A stretch of DNA of 64,000 bases, from positions 372,001 to 436,000 of the forward strand of contig NZ_JACOOR010000003.1 of NCBI RefSeq assembly GCF_014290175.1. Reading direction: 5' to 3'. The position numbers and the translations under genes are program-made. Within the stretch, counting starts at the first letter, position 1, and each line of letters opens with the position of its first letter. The notes beneath the pieces were generated by a model. It was not told the DNA's origin and searched no databases. It saw only the letters and a program-made list of their open reading frames with translations. Positions 24,465 to 32,798 of this stretch are shown here, piece by piece. The DNA comes from Anaerosacchariphilus hominis. GTDB taxonomy: Bacteria; Bacillota; Clostridia; Lachnospirales; Lachnospiraceae.

Positions 24465-25205
24465 TCAGACTCTGTCGGGCCAGACGATCTTCGGAAGGGC
24501 CGTCTTCACCTCTTCATGAAGCACGATATCCGCACGCTCGTCCGTATAATGCTCCACTCCATTGATGAGAATCAGCCGTTCTCCCTTGAAATACTTTACA
24601 TACCGCTCACAGAGGCCGGAATGGATGGCTGTTCCCAGAAGCAGCAGTACCTGCGCTTGGGAAATCTCGTCCACCGCCCGTGTCATCATCTGATTGTCCA
24701 CCTGCTCGCCGAAGAGCAGTACCTTGGGTCGGATCACCGCCATACATTTCTCACAGAGGGGTACCCGTTTTGAATCCCGGATATATTCCATGGGATACCT
24801 CTGTCCGCACCGGGGGCACTCATTCTCATAAATGGTTCCATGAAGATTCAAAACCTTCTGACATCCGGCCCGACCCGGCAGATTATGTACGTTATTAGCG
24901 ATACTGCACTGCAGCTTTCCCCGCTTTTCCAGCTCCGCCAGGGCATAAAAACCGTCGCTGGGCTCCAGAGGGGGCTGCAGCATCTTTTCCCGATAGTATT
25001 TAAAAAAGATCTCTGTGCGATTTACATAAAAAACGGAGCTGAAGATCTCCTCCGGAGAATATCCAAATTCCTTCTCCACCTCATAGGCAATCTCCGGCGC
25101 GCGCAGACTGGGCATCCCGGATTCTTTCATCATATCCGTGCCGCACATGGCCACCGTGTAGCTGCTTCTGTCCAGAATATCCCGGATCATTTCATAATCA
25201 TTCAT
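24465..25205 (-). CDS. Sir2-like protein with altered catalytic motifs
   Basis: A 246-residue sirtuin-fold protein. Clear family marks remain: the NAD-loop remnant CGTDMMKESGMPSLRA, the NLHGTIY histidine region, a zinc module CPRC...CEKC, RPKVLLFGEQV, and LLLGTAIHSG. However, the usual GAGxS is CGTDM, and the catalytic TQNxD is replaced by IANNV. It may therefore not be a classical deacetylase; some divergent sirtuins bind NAD without deacetylation or use other chemistry. The start at 25205 follows GGGAGG by 7 nt. It precedes xpt and yitT in the same direction. Confidence 0.75.
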   Translation of the reverse strand: MNDYEMIRDILDRSSYTVAMCGTDMMKESGMPSLRAPEIAYEVEKEFGYSPEEIFSSVFYVNRTEIFFKYYREKMLQPPLEPSDGFYALAELEKRGKLQCSIANNVHNLPGRAGCQKVLNLHGTIYENECPRCGQRYPMEYIRDSKRVPLCEKCMAVIRPKVLLFGEQVDNQMMTRAVDEISQAQVLLLLGTAIHSGLCERYVKYFKGERLILINGVEHYTDERADIVLHEEVKTALPKIVWPDRV

Positions 25206-25348
25206 AGAATAGCCTCCCATGTACTTTATTCTGACTCAAACAATCCGACAGTTCCCCTTTTCAGGCTGCGCTTCTTGGTCCGGGCTCTGCCTGTTTTTAT
25301 TGTGCCACTTCCGGCCATGTTTGTCAATGTCCACAAGTTTACAAAACC

Positions 25349-25385
25349 CTCCGTTTCCGACTGCTTTTTCAAGTCGGAAACGGAG
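25349..25385 (-). terminator. Terminator of the malic enzyme gene
   Basis: A perfect 14-bp stem (CTCCGTTTCCGACT and complement) with a 9-nt loop. GGGTTTTGT follows on the minus strand. Confidence 0.85.
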
Positions 25386-25411
25386 GGTAAAAGCACTCTT
25401 TACTTTTCAGG

Positions 25412-26599
25412 TCAGATCCGCGCTACGCCGGACTTTCTTGCGGCCTCTGCCACAGCCTCTGCCACGGCCTTGCCCACCCGCGGGTCGAAAGCTGCGGGAA
25501 TAATGTAATCCTCGGACAGTTCGTCGTCGGAAATCAGATGTGCCAGCGCATGGGCTGCCGCCAGCTTCATCTCATCATTGATATCCCGGGCACGTACATC
25601 GAAGGCTCCGCGGAAAATACCCGGGAATGCCAGTACGTTATTGATCTGATTCGGGAAGTCGCTGCGACCGGTGGCGATGACTCTCGCTCCGCCTGCCTTG
25701 GCGTCGTCCGGGAAAATCTCCGGTGTCGGATTCGCGCATGCGAAGATGATAGCATCCTTGGCCATGGTCTTTACCATCTCTGTGGTCAGAGCGCCCGGTG
25801 CGCTGACGCCGATAAATACATCCGCTCCCTTTACGATGTCTTCCAGCTTGCCCTGGATCTTGTCCGGGTTCGTGATTTTGGACATTTCTTCCTTGATGGG
25901 GTTCATATGCTCGGTACGTCCCTCATAGATGGCTCCGGTACGGTCGCAGAGGGTCACGTTCTTAATGCCTGCGGTCAGCAGAAGCTTGGTGATGGAGATA
26001 GCCGCCGCGCCTGCGCCGTTCACAGCCACCTTGACTTCTTCCTTCTTCTTTCCCACCAGACGCAGGGCATTGGTCAGGCCTGCCAGTGTAATGACAGCCG
26101 TTCCATGCTGATCATCATGGAAAATGGGAATATCGCACTTCTCTTTCAGCTTCTTCTCAATCTCGAAACAGCGGGGAGCGGAGATATCCTCCAGATTCAC
26201 GCCGCCGCAGCTGCCGGAAATCATATATACGGTATTCACAATCTCGTCTACATCCTTGCTCTTGATGCACAGCGGGAATGCGTCCACATTGCCAAACTCC
26301 TTGAACAGGACACATTTTCCTTCCATAACCGGCATACCTGCCTCCGGACCGATATCGCCCAGACCCAGGACTGCGGTTCCGTCTGTCACTACCAGACAGG
26401 TGTTCCAGCGGTTCGTGTATACATAGGACTTCTCCACATCCTTCTGAATCTCCAGACAGGGCTGTGCTACGCCCGGTGTATAAGCCAGGGAAAGATCCTC
26501 TTTGGTCTTCACCTGCACTCTTGATTTAATCTCAATCTTGCCTCTGTATTTTTCATGAAGCAGAAGGCTCTGCTCGCCAACGGTTAACTGTTCTCCCAT
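25412..26599 (-). CDS. NAD-dependent malic enzyme
   Basis: Oxidative decarboxylation of malate to pyruvate, cytoplasmic, 395 residues (the short bacterial form without a PTA domain). The N-terminal domain contains DLSLAYTPGVAQPCLEI, TDGTAVLGLGDIGPEAGMPVMEGK, and FHDDQHGTAVITLAGL with the metal ligands. The Rossmann domain has VAVNGAGAAAISI and the conserved FACANPTPEI. Monocistronic with its own terminator. Confidence 0.95.
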   Translation of the reverse strand: MGEQLTVGEQSLLLHEKYRGKIEIKSRVQVKTKEDLSLAYTPGVAQPCLEIQKDVEKSYVYTNRWNTCLVVTDGTAVLGLGDIGPEAGMPVMEGKCVLFKEFGNVDAFPLCIKSKDVDEIVNTVYMISGSCGGVNLEDISAPRCFEIEKKLKEKCDIPIFHDDQHGTAVITLAGLTNALRLVGKKKEEVKVAVNGAGAAAISITKLLLTAGIKNVTLCDRTGAIYEGRTEHMNPIKEEMSKITNPDKIQGKLEDIVKGADVFIGVSAPGALTTEMVKTMAKDAIIFACANPTPEIFPDDAKAGGARVIATGRSDFPNQINNVLAFPGIFRGAFDVRARDINDEMKLAAAHALAHLISDDELSEDYIIPAAFDPRVGKAVAEAVAEAARKSGVARI

Positions 26600-26770
26600 T
26601 GTAATGGTTCTCCTCTCATATCAGTTCGCAGTTCCGCGCCGCTCCTTTCCAGGGCTTTTCGCAAACTGCTGTCAGTTTCCAACCTTTCTAATCATAATAC
26701 ATTTCCCGGGTAAGGTAAAGCCTTTCTTTTCTCATTTTCACTCATTTGCGCTGTCTTTTTCTTTCCGGTT

Positions 26771-28234
26771 TCAGGACTCCAGATTCTTTCGGAGACCCTT
26801 GGGATAATGATTCTTCAGACTTCCACCCGCCAGCTTTCCCCAGCCTGCCGGAAATCCATCCACACAGACCATCGTCCAGCCTTTTCCTTCTGTCCCGTCT
26901 GCCTCCAGGCTTTCGCCGGACAGCCAGGCACGGATCTCCCTGGAATCGGCCCCGTAAGAGACCCTGCGCTTCGCGTCCTCCGGTTTTAATGCCAGGGCCA
27001 GGGCGTGGGCCGGTTCAAAACGGTTCTTTTTCACAGTTCCCAGATGGAGACCAGGCCGCAGAACCTTCAAGCCGCTCAAATCCAGCAGGCAGGGCAGCAG
27101 ATACAGCTGCTCGCCAAAGAGCATGGGGATGCCCTCCGGGCAATGGGTCAACGCATCAGCCGCAAACTCTTCATAAAGCTTCCAGGCTGCCGCGTCAGCC
27201 GTCGCCCCTCCTGCTTTTCCGGCGCTTTTCCGTCCGCCGGATCTGTCCGTCCTCTCCCGGCTTTTCCGGTCGTCCCGGCTTCCTGCTTTTTCCAGCACCG
27301 CCGCATAATGGCCTTCTCCGTCCAGCTTATGGGGCCAGAGCCGGAAAGTAGCCTTCACTGACGCCAGAATCTCTTCCAACCGCTCCGCACTGACGCTCTC
27401 CTTCTCTTCCTCCGTCAGCTTCACCCACTCCTCTCTGCCCGGGGCGAAGCCCTCGTAAGCCTCCACCTGCTTCACAGAAAAATCCGGATGCTTCAGAAGA
27501 AAACGCACCACGCTCTCCTCGTCCTCCTCAGGCGCAAAGGTACAGGTAGAATAGACTAATATTCCGCCGGGCCGCAGCATCTTTGCCGCTTCTTCCAAAA
27601 TATCCTGCTGCCGGGCCGCGCAGAGTCCCACATTGTCCTGGCTCCACTGGATGACCGCCTGTTCCTCCTTTCGGAACATACCCTCTCCGGAGCAGGGCGC
27701 GTCCACCACGATCCGGTCAAAGAAGGACGGAAAATGGGGTGTCAGCCGCTGGGGGGGCTCGTTGGTCACCAGGGCGTTCGGAACGCCCATCCGCTCCATA
27801 TTGGAGGCGAGAATCTTCGCCCGGGCCGGATGAATCTCATTGGATACCAAAAGCCCCTTTCCCTCCATGGCTGCTGCCAGCTGCGTGCTTTTTCCACCGG
27901 GAGCCGCGCAGAGATCCAGCACACGGTCGCCCGGCTGTACTCCTGCCAGCTCCGCCACGGACATGGCGCTGGGCTCCTGGATATAGTAGACACCGGACTC
28001 ATGCCAGGGGTGCTTGCCGGGCCGGTCCTCCGTCCCATAATAGAATCCGTTTTTTGCCCAGGGTACCGGCTGCAGTGCAAAGGGGCTGATACGCAGAAAT
28101 TCCTCCGCGGAGATCTTCGCCGGATTCACCCGGAGAGCCTGATGCCGCTCTTTTTCATAGCCTGCCAGGAAATCCTCATATTCCGTCCCCAGAAGATGTT
28201 TCATTTTTTCTTCAAATAATTCCGGTAGCTGCAT
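26771..28234 (-). CDS. RsmF/YebU-type rRNA cytosine-C5 methyltransferase
   Basis: SAM-dependent RNA m5C methyltransferase of the NOL1/NOP2/sun family, 487 residues. It shows LDLCAAPGGKSTQLA (SAM site), VVDAPCSGEGMFRK (motif IV cysteine) and LVYSTCTFAPEEDE (catalytic motif VI cysteine). A C-terminal RsmF-like extension follows, of the type that carries the PUA-like domain in relatives. Its ATG lies 2 nt after the ancestral stop of the RlmI-like gene, which now sits 8 kb away because an element inserted between them. Its ribosome site GAGG lies in that stub. It is now probably transcribed from the element's left end. Confidence 0.92.
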   Translation of the reverse strand: MQLPELFEEKMKHLLGTEYEDFLAGYEKERHQALRVNPAKISAEEFLRISPFALQPVPWAKNGFYYGTEDRPGKHPWHESGVYYIQEPSAMSVAELAGVQPGDRVLDLCAAPGGKSTQLAAAMEGKGLLVSNEIHPARAKILASNMERMGVPNALVTNEPPQRLTPHFPSFFDRIVVDAPCSGEGMFRKEEQAVIQWSQDNVGLCAARQQDILEEAAKMLRPGGILVYSTCTFAPEEDEESVVRFLLKHPDFSVKQVEAYEGFAPGREEWVKLTEEEKESVSAERLEEILASVKATFRLWPHKLDGEGHYAAVLEKAGSRDDRKSRERTDRSGGRKSAGKAGGATADAAAWKLYEEFAADALTHCPEGIPMLFGEQLYLLPCLLDLSGLKVLRPGLHLGTVKKNRFEPAHALALALKPEDAKRRVSYGADSREIRAWLSGESLEADGTEGKGWTMVCVDGFPAGWGKLAGGSLKNHYPKGLRKNLES

Positions 28235-28252
28235 GCTTATTTTTCCTCACAT

Positions 28253-28274
28253 ACCTGGAAGATGATAAACTTCA
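28253..28274. repeat. Left attachment-site core (22-bp direct repeat)
   Basis: Identical over 22 bp to 36103-36124. On the minus strand it encodes KFIIFQ and continues into a stub reading V-C-E-E-K-stop, the original end of the RlmI-like protein, 2 nt ahead of the next gene's ATG. Confidence 0.88.
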
Positions 28275-28330
28275 AGTAAACACTTAAAATTCCTTGATTT
28301 TCCAAGGCTTTTTCCTTGTTAAATACGTTT

Positions 28331-28353
28331 ACTACACCACATTTACACCATTT
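28331..28353. promoter_or_regulatory. Integrase arm-type sites, left end
   Basis: ACTACACCA (28331) and TTTACACCATTT (28342) recur in the right end of the element. They lie just inside the core repeat, and one overlaps the integrase stop codon, as expected for arm sites of Tn916/lambda-type integrases. Confidence 0.55.
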
Positions 28354-29485
28354 CTGTAATAATAGACATTTCATCTTTCAACGTAGAATCTAATACGTGA
28401 CAATACAAATCCATTGTCATTTGCAGGGAATTGTGTCCTAACAATTTCTGTAATGTTTTAGGGCGCATACCTTTTGCGATACAATTCGTTGCAAAAGTGT
28501 GTCTAAGACAATGTGGTGTAAATACTTCAAATGTTTGTACGGGATTTTCTGTGTTTATGCGATTGACCAGATAGCGTATAGCAGTTCTTATATTGCTTTC
28601 ATGCAGAGGATGATTGGTTTTGCTTGTAAACACCAGATTTTCAAATCCCGATTGAGCTTTAAATCTGCTGTTTACCTTGTCCCGCCATGCCTTTTGCTCT
28701 TGCAGTATTTCCATGACCTGTTTAGACATGGGAATGTTCCGCTTGCCCGCCTTACTTTTCGGTGGATGAAACTCATAGATTGCAGTTCCATTGTTGGGAA
28801 GATAACAGAGCGTTTTTTCTACATGGATGAAACCAGTCTCAAAATCAACACATTCCCATGTAAGACCAAGAATTTCTCCCATTCGCATACCAGTATTTAA
28901 CGCAAGAACAAAAAAGGGATAAAGCTGACTGTTTTTCGTTGATTGATAAAGTATCTGAATTTCATCCGGTGTTAATACACGTTTTTCAGGCTGTTCCGTA
29001 CCGTCTATTTTGGTATTGACCGATACAGCAACATTTTTATTTATCAAATCTGATTCAAAAGCCCTGTTAAGCATATCAACAAGGAGCGCTTTACAATCTC
29101 GTCTGGATTTATCACTTTTTAAATTATTGAAAGCGTTTTGAATAATGACCAGATTCAGATTTGTCAGTTTACGCCATCCCAGTTCCTCACGAAGCCGATT
29201 ATACTGGACGGAGTAGGTGCGTCTGGTTGTATCTCTACAATGCTTTTTACAGGTGGTCATCCATACGTTATACCATTCGTCCAAGGTCATATTACTGGTA
29301 ACTACATTTATCTGCTTCTCGTCCTCATATTGTGCGTCCCGCAGCTTTTTTGTTATATCGTTGTATGTTTTTGCATAAATCGTCTGTCTTTTGCCAAAAC
29401 GATTGATAAAGCGTGCCTGATAAAGCCCGTCTTTACGTTGGGAAATGCCTTTCCCCAATTCTTTTCCTTTTAATGATTTACCCAT
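28343..29485 (-). CDS. int: Tyrosine site-specific integrase (Tn916 Int type)
   Basis: 380 residues. An N-terminal arm-binding region (GISQRKDGLYQARFINRFGKR) and a SAM-like core-binding domain are followed by the catalytic domain. That domain shows LNTGMRMGEILGLTWE (first Arg), PHCLRHTFAT (His-x-x-Arg), LLGHNSLQMTMDLYCHV (His and nucleophile Tyr). It would catalyse integration and excision between the 22-bp repeats. It lies at the left end facing the attachment site. The excisionase precedes it in the same direction, with an 84-nt gap. Confidence 0.94.
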   Translation of the reverse strand: MGKSLKGKELGKGISQRKDGLYQARFINRFGKRQTIYAKTYNDITKKLRDAQYEDEKQINVVTSNMTLDEWYNVWMTTCKKHCRDTTRRTYSVQYNRLREELGWRKLTNLNLVIIQNAFNNLKSDKSRRDCKALLVDMLNRAFESDLINKNVAVSVNTKIDGTEQPEKRVLTPDEIQILYQSTKNSQLYPFFVLALNTGMRMGEILGLTWECVDFETGFIHVEKTLCYLPNNGTAIYEFHPPKSKAGKRNIPMSKQVMEILQEQKAWRDKVNSRFKAQSGFENLVFTSKTNHPLHESNIRTAIRYLVNRINTENPVQTFEVFTPHCLRHTFATNCIAKGMRPKTLQKLLGHNSLQMTMDLYCHVLDSTLKDEMSIITEMV

Positions 29486-29569
29486 TCTGTACTCCTTTTC
29501 TATGGTAAATCAAAAGGGTATTGCTAAGATGTACGCATAGTATATCACAGCAATACCCCTGTTTTCAAT

Positions 29570-29740
29570 CTATACAGCCATTTTGTCAAGCCATTTATCC
29601 AGCTTGTTTTTATCAGCATACCATCGGTTTCCAATCTGTACACCGAATCCGTTTTTACCTCTGACAAGTTCCCTTGCTTTCGTTTCTCCAATTCCCAGAT
29701 AGGAGCATAATTCTTTCAGGTTCAATAGCTTCTTCTCCAT
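29570..29740 (-). CDS. xis: Excisionase / small DNA-binding protein
   Basis: A 56-residue protein starting MEKKLLNLKELCSYLGIGE. The pattern is that of a winged-helix excisionase (helix-turn-helix LKELCSYLGIGETKARELV, wing with FGVQIGNRWYADK). It lies between rep and int, as Xis does in Tn916-like elements, and starts 4 nt from the rep stop. It probably directs excision and bends attachment DNA. Confidence 0.8.
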   Translation of the reverse strand: MEKKLLNLKELCSYLGIGETKARELVRGKNGFGVQIGNRWYADKNKLDKWLDKMAV

Positions 29741-29743
29741 AGG

Positions 29744-30784
29744 CTATTCCTTGAACGGTATAGAACACTGTTCAGCCTTTGTCAGTGAGTGGAAGTTGTT
29801 ATTTCTTTCGAGATATTCCTTTACCGAAGAGTAGGTTATAACGTGTTCTGCATCCTGATAGAAAATAACCTGATGTATCCGTCGCAGGAACGCTTCCCAT
29901 GTTGCCGGGCTTTCTGCCTGTACATTTACATATTGTTGTTCCAGAAGAATATTAGAAATAATATAGACTTCCAGATAGCAGGCTGTTTTGTTATTATACC
30001 GGGCAGACAGTTCACAGGGATAGCCGTCCAGATAATTGAGCATATCCTGTATTTTCAGACTGCTTCGGAACTCTTCAAAGATAATAACACTGTGATTTTT
30101 ATAGCTGTCAAATGGATGTATGTAATCTGTCACACGAAATACATTACTATATCCGTATTTCTCCATGACAGACCGTGTTTTACCAGTTTCGGTTTTCCCG
30201 AAGATATAAGTAACAGTAAGTTCCCGCCATGTATTTTTATATTCATCCTCAATTAAAAGCTGCCTTGCCCGGTCTATTTTGTCCAGATAACGCATAGCCT
30301 GTGGAAATGCTTTTAATATTTCTGCTGTACTCAGTCCGCTTTCTATCATATCATAGATAAATTGTAGTTCGCCCTTTTCGCTCATAGTTTCTTTGGCGGG
30401 CATAATGCCATATTCTTCAAAAGTTCCGACGATAGAAGTTTCTGTTTTAGAGGTGCTTTTCCATTTCCCGGCTTTCAGAATATAATCTTTGTTTTCTGCT
30501 GATGAACCATAGGCTGATTCTATGTGTCCCTGTGGAAAACGCTTTTTTACCGTAGAGAAGCGGATAGGCGAAGCGCTGTACAAATAGATGTGTGTATGTG
30601 GTGTCTGCTCTTTCAGCCCGATTTCATCCGCCATACACCAGTAAGATACAGAGCCGAGTCTGCCAATTTCTTCTTTAATTTGCGGATGGGTCATAGGTGG
30701 AATCATACTAAGCGGATTATTAAGCGTTATATTATATTTTCGTGCCTGTCGGTCTTTTGATTCCTGTATTTTCTTTTCTTCCAT
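29744..30784 (-). CDS. rep: Rolling-circle replication initiator, CRESS-DNA-virus type (HUH + SF3 helicase)
   Basis: 346 residues. The N-terminal HUH nuclease has motif I YNITLNNP (residues 17-24), motif II PHTHIYLY (His63/His65), and motif III with nucleophile Tyr101 and Lys104 in DYILKAG. The C-terminal superfamily 3 helicase has Walker A FGKTETGKT (195-203), Walker B VIIFEEF (233-239) and motif C ending in Asn278 (VYIISN). This domain order and the TLNNP motif are those of circovirus/geminivirus-type Reps and their bacterial plasmid relatives, not of the Rep_trans proteins of Tn916. AGGAGA precedes the ATG. The predicted origin stem-loop lies 75 nt upstream. Confidence 0.9.
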   Translation of the reverse strand: MEEKKIQESKDRQARKYNITLNNPLSMIPPMTHPQIKEEIGRLGSVSYWCMADEIGLKEQTPHTHIYLYSASPIRFSTVKKRFPQGHIESAYGSSAENKDYILKAGKWKSTSKTETSIVGTFEEYGIMPAKETMSEKGELQFIYDMIESGLSTAEILKAFPQAMRYLDKIDRARQLLIEDEYKNTWRELTVTYIFGKTETGKTRSVMEKYGYSNVFRVTDYIHPFDSYKNHSVIIFEEFRSSLKIQDMLNYLDGYPCELSARYNNKTACYLEVYIISNILLEQQYVNVQAESPATWEAFLRRIHQVIFYQDAEHVITYSSVKEYLERNNNFHSLTKAEQCSIPFKE

Positions 30785-30858
30785 AAGATTCTCCTACCTG
30801 CTACAAAATGATGTAACAGCCTAAAACACTTGATTTTATTGGATAATCAGAGGGTTGC

Positions 30859-30889
30859 TACAACCCCTTGTAATACTAAAGGGGTTGTA
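30859..30889 (-). other. Rolling-circle origin stem-loop with TAGTATTAC loop
   Basis: A perfect 11-bp stem (TACAACCCCTT and its complement) encloses a 9-nt loop that reads TAGTATTAC on the minus strand. This is exactly the circovirus-type origin nonanucleotide, nicked by CRESS Reps after TAGTATT. It sits on the same strand as, and directly upstream of, the CRESS-type rep. The hexamer GGGTTG occurs at 30852 and within both stem arms in alternating orientation, and these copies are iteron candidates. Confidence 0.88.
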
Positions 30890-30891
30890 CC

Positions 30892-30925
30892 GCCCCAGTT
30901 CCCCGCCGGTGGCGGTCACTGGGGC
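30892..30925. repeat. Second GC-rich hairpin beside the origin
   Basis: GCCCCAGT pairs with ACTGGGGC, and an inner CCGCC pairs with GGCGG around a 3-nt loop. It begins 3 nt after the origin stem. It could be a terminator for the translocase gene read on the minus strand, though no T-run follows there, or a single-strand origin or Rep-binding structure. Confidence 0.6.
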
Positions 30926-30959
30926 AGAAACTTTTTATTCCCCGTTGCTTTTAGCCTGC

Positions 30960-32195
30960 TTAATCAAGTGCATGATTTTTAATATAAGGTGCTACAAATT
31001 CCCGTGGTCTGCTGTCAAGCCCTGTTCTCATAATCAAACCAGAGCCGATTTCTCCATAGCGAAGATTTTTTACATCTGCATATTCCGTTCCGAAAATCAT
31101 ACTATATTCACCGGCTGACATCTGACCGAGAGCAACCTTTAAGCCGATATTCCCACGGATACCGCTGTTTCCGAAATATTCTGCTAATCCAGATTGCGAA
31201 ATCAATCCGGCATAAATATTTTTGCTTCGTCCGCTGACAATAATAGCATTGATTTTACCTAAAGTTTCTTTATACAGCTTATCTGGAAAGACCAGTTTCA
31301 TCAGGATAATTTCATCACAAATAACACAGACAGGATTAAAATTAAAATCTGTATTTCCATCAATTCCCTGTTGTTCCATATTGGAAATATCGACTGTCCT
31401 GCTTTGTAATTCTTCTGTTATGAGTGAAATTTCTTCTGATATCTGTTTTGGCTCATACGCATAAGTAATTGCAATATTTCCATGACAAAATTGCTCCATT
31501 TCAACGTCTCTTTTTACATCCAGATAAAGGACACGGACACCGCATTTTAACAGACTGGAAATAATAAAGCGTGTAAAAGTTGTTTTGCCTGAACCAGTAG
31601 AGCCAACAATCAGAAAGTGCGGGATTTTCCTGTAATTCCATATAAGGGATGGGGAGAGGTAAACTGTAGTTTCTCCGGAATCCCCCGGAATATCTGCTTT
31701 AGACGAAATAACAAGAGCTTTTTCCTGCTCTAATTCAAACAGATATTCTATGTAGCCCCTTTTTTCATATATGTTTAGGCATACCTTTTCCAGACGGTCA
31801 GCTAACCCTGTTTCCAGTCCCCGTAGATTGATTTGGTTTCCAGACAGCCGGAAGCGGATATGCAGCGTATTAGAAGCTGTGTCCATACACCAATCCGTTT
31901 GCGGGTAAAATGTGTACACTCTCTTTCTTCCCCGAAATGCAGTTTCATATAATTGATTTTCTTCGATATGCTTCTGGATAAGGCAGGAAATTTTTCCCGC
32001 CTTGTAGAAGTTGGTATGTCGTACTACTGTAAAGAACATGACCAAAATCAGAAGCATGACAGCCAATGCGATTGCAAAACTTATGTTTCTGGTTACTACA
32101 TAAGCTGTCAAAAAGATAACCATGAGAAACATATACAGGCTACAGCACCATTTTAACCACCAAAAGGAATGGGCGGTTACTCTGTGGTATTTCAT
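30960..32195 (-). CDS. FtsK/SpoIIIE-domain DNA translocase (TcpA-like)
   Basis: 411 residues. Two N-terminal membrane helices (about 18-58) are followed by a hexameric-ATPase domain. That domain has Walker A LIVGSTGSGKTTF (about 196-207), a DVKRDVEMEQF segment and Walker B VCVICDEIIL. Relatives in Tn916 (Orf21) and pCW3 (TcpA) act as coupling proteins that pump DNA during transfer. Its ATG overlaps the previous stop by 4 nt (ATGA). With no relaxase gene present, it may work with the Rep as processed-strand donor. Confidence 0.85.
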   Translation of the reverse strand: MKYHRVTAHSFWWLKWCCSLYMFLMVIFLTAYVVTRNISFAIALAVMLLILVMFFTVVRHTNFYKAGKISCLIQKHIEENQLYETAFRGRKRVYTFYPQTDWCMDTASNTLHIRFRLSGNQINLRGLETGLADRLEKVCLNIYEKRGYIEYLFELEQEKALVISSKADIPGDSGETTVYLSPSLIWNYRKIPHFLIVGSTGSGKTTFTRFIISSLLKCGVRVLYLDVKRDVEMEQFCHGNIAITYAYEPKQISEEISLITEELQSRTVDISNMEQQGIDGNTDFNFNPVCVICDEIILMKLVFPDKLYKETLGKINAIIVSGRSKNIYAGLISQSGLAEYFGNSGIRGNIGLKVALGQMSAGEYSMIFGTEYADVKNLRYGEIGSGLIMRTGLDSRPREFVAPYIKNHALD

Positions 32196-32548
32196 GCCTG
32201 CGCATCTCCCTTATTTACCCGCAGTCTGGGTGGATTGACAATCTCAATCTGGTCAGCTACGGCACTGATTTTGATTTCATTGCTTCTAAAATCCTGCCAG
32301 AGTTTCGCATCCAGATTGTTAAAGATAACCGGAGTCGGTTTTCCGTTAAATTCTACAGACGGAACAGTCTCTTTTACTTTAACCACGAACTTTTCCCACT
32401 GTCTTGTAGAAATAACCGGGTAGCCGATAGCTTCCAGTTCATTTGTACGTTTTCCATCTGCATAGACATAGACTTCTTTCGGTTCTCCGATTAACATCAG
32501 TTCTCCAAAGGTTTCATTAAAATCAAAAACTACTTCACTTAATCTCAT
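32192..32548 (-). CDS. Conserved small protein of integrative elements
   Basis: 118 residues from the ATG at 32548, which GGAGG precedes by 8 nt (an upstream TTG extends the frame but lies before this site). It begins MRLSEVVFDFNETFGELMLIG. I think it resembles the small Orf22/Orf23 (DUF961-like) proteins ahead of the FtsK gene in Tn916-type elements, on position and size, but I cannot confirm the family. It is translationally coupled to the translocase gene. Confidence 0.6.
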   Translation of the reverse strand: MRLSEVVFDFNETFGELMLIGEPKEVYVYADGKRTNELEAIGYPVISTRQWEKFVVKVKETVPSVEFNGKPTPVIFNNLDAKLWQDFRSNEIKISAVADQIEIVNPPRLRVNKGDAQA

Positions 32549-32761
32549 GTATGTATCCTCCAAAATTTGAATTTTTCTAAGTCGCGCAACTTATGAATCG
32601 GATTATAGCGGAAAATGAAGCCGTTGGATATTACAAGACAAGTAGAAGCGGAAAGGCGCATAAAATAAGAGCTTTTCCCAAAAAGGAAATTCAGAGTGAT
32701 GAAAAAACGTGATAAACAGGTGGATTTTTTTACAGACCATGTAAAAAGATGTGAAAGAAAA

Positions 32762-32787
32762 ATGCACGCTGATGATTCAACGTGCAT
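32762..32787 (-). terminator. Terminator after the HTH regulator
   Basis: ATGCACG and its complement with a 12-nt loop, followed by TTTTTC on the minus strand. It lies in the otherwise empty 250-nt gap between two element genes. Confidence 0.65.
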
Positions 32788-32798
32788 GAAACAGATAT

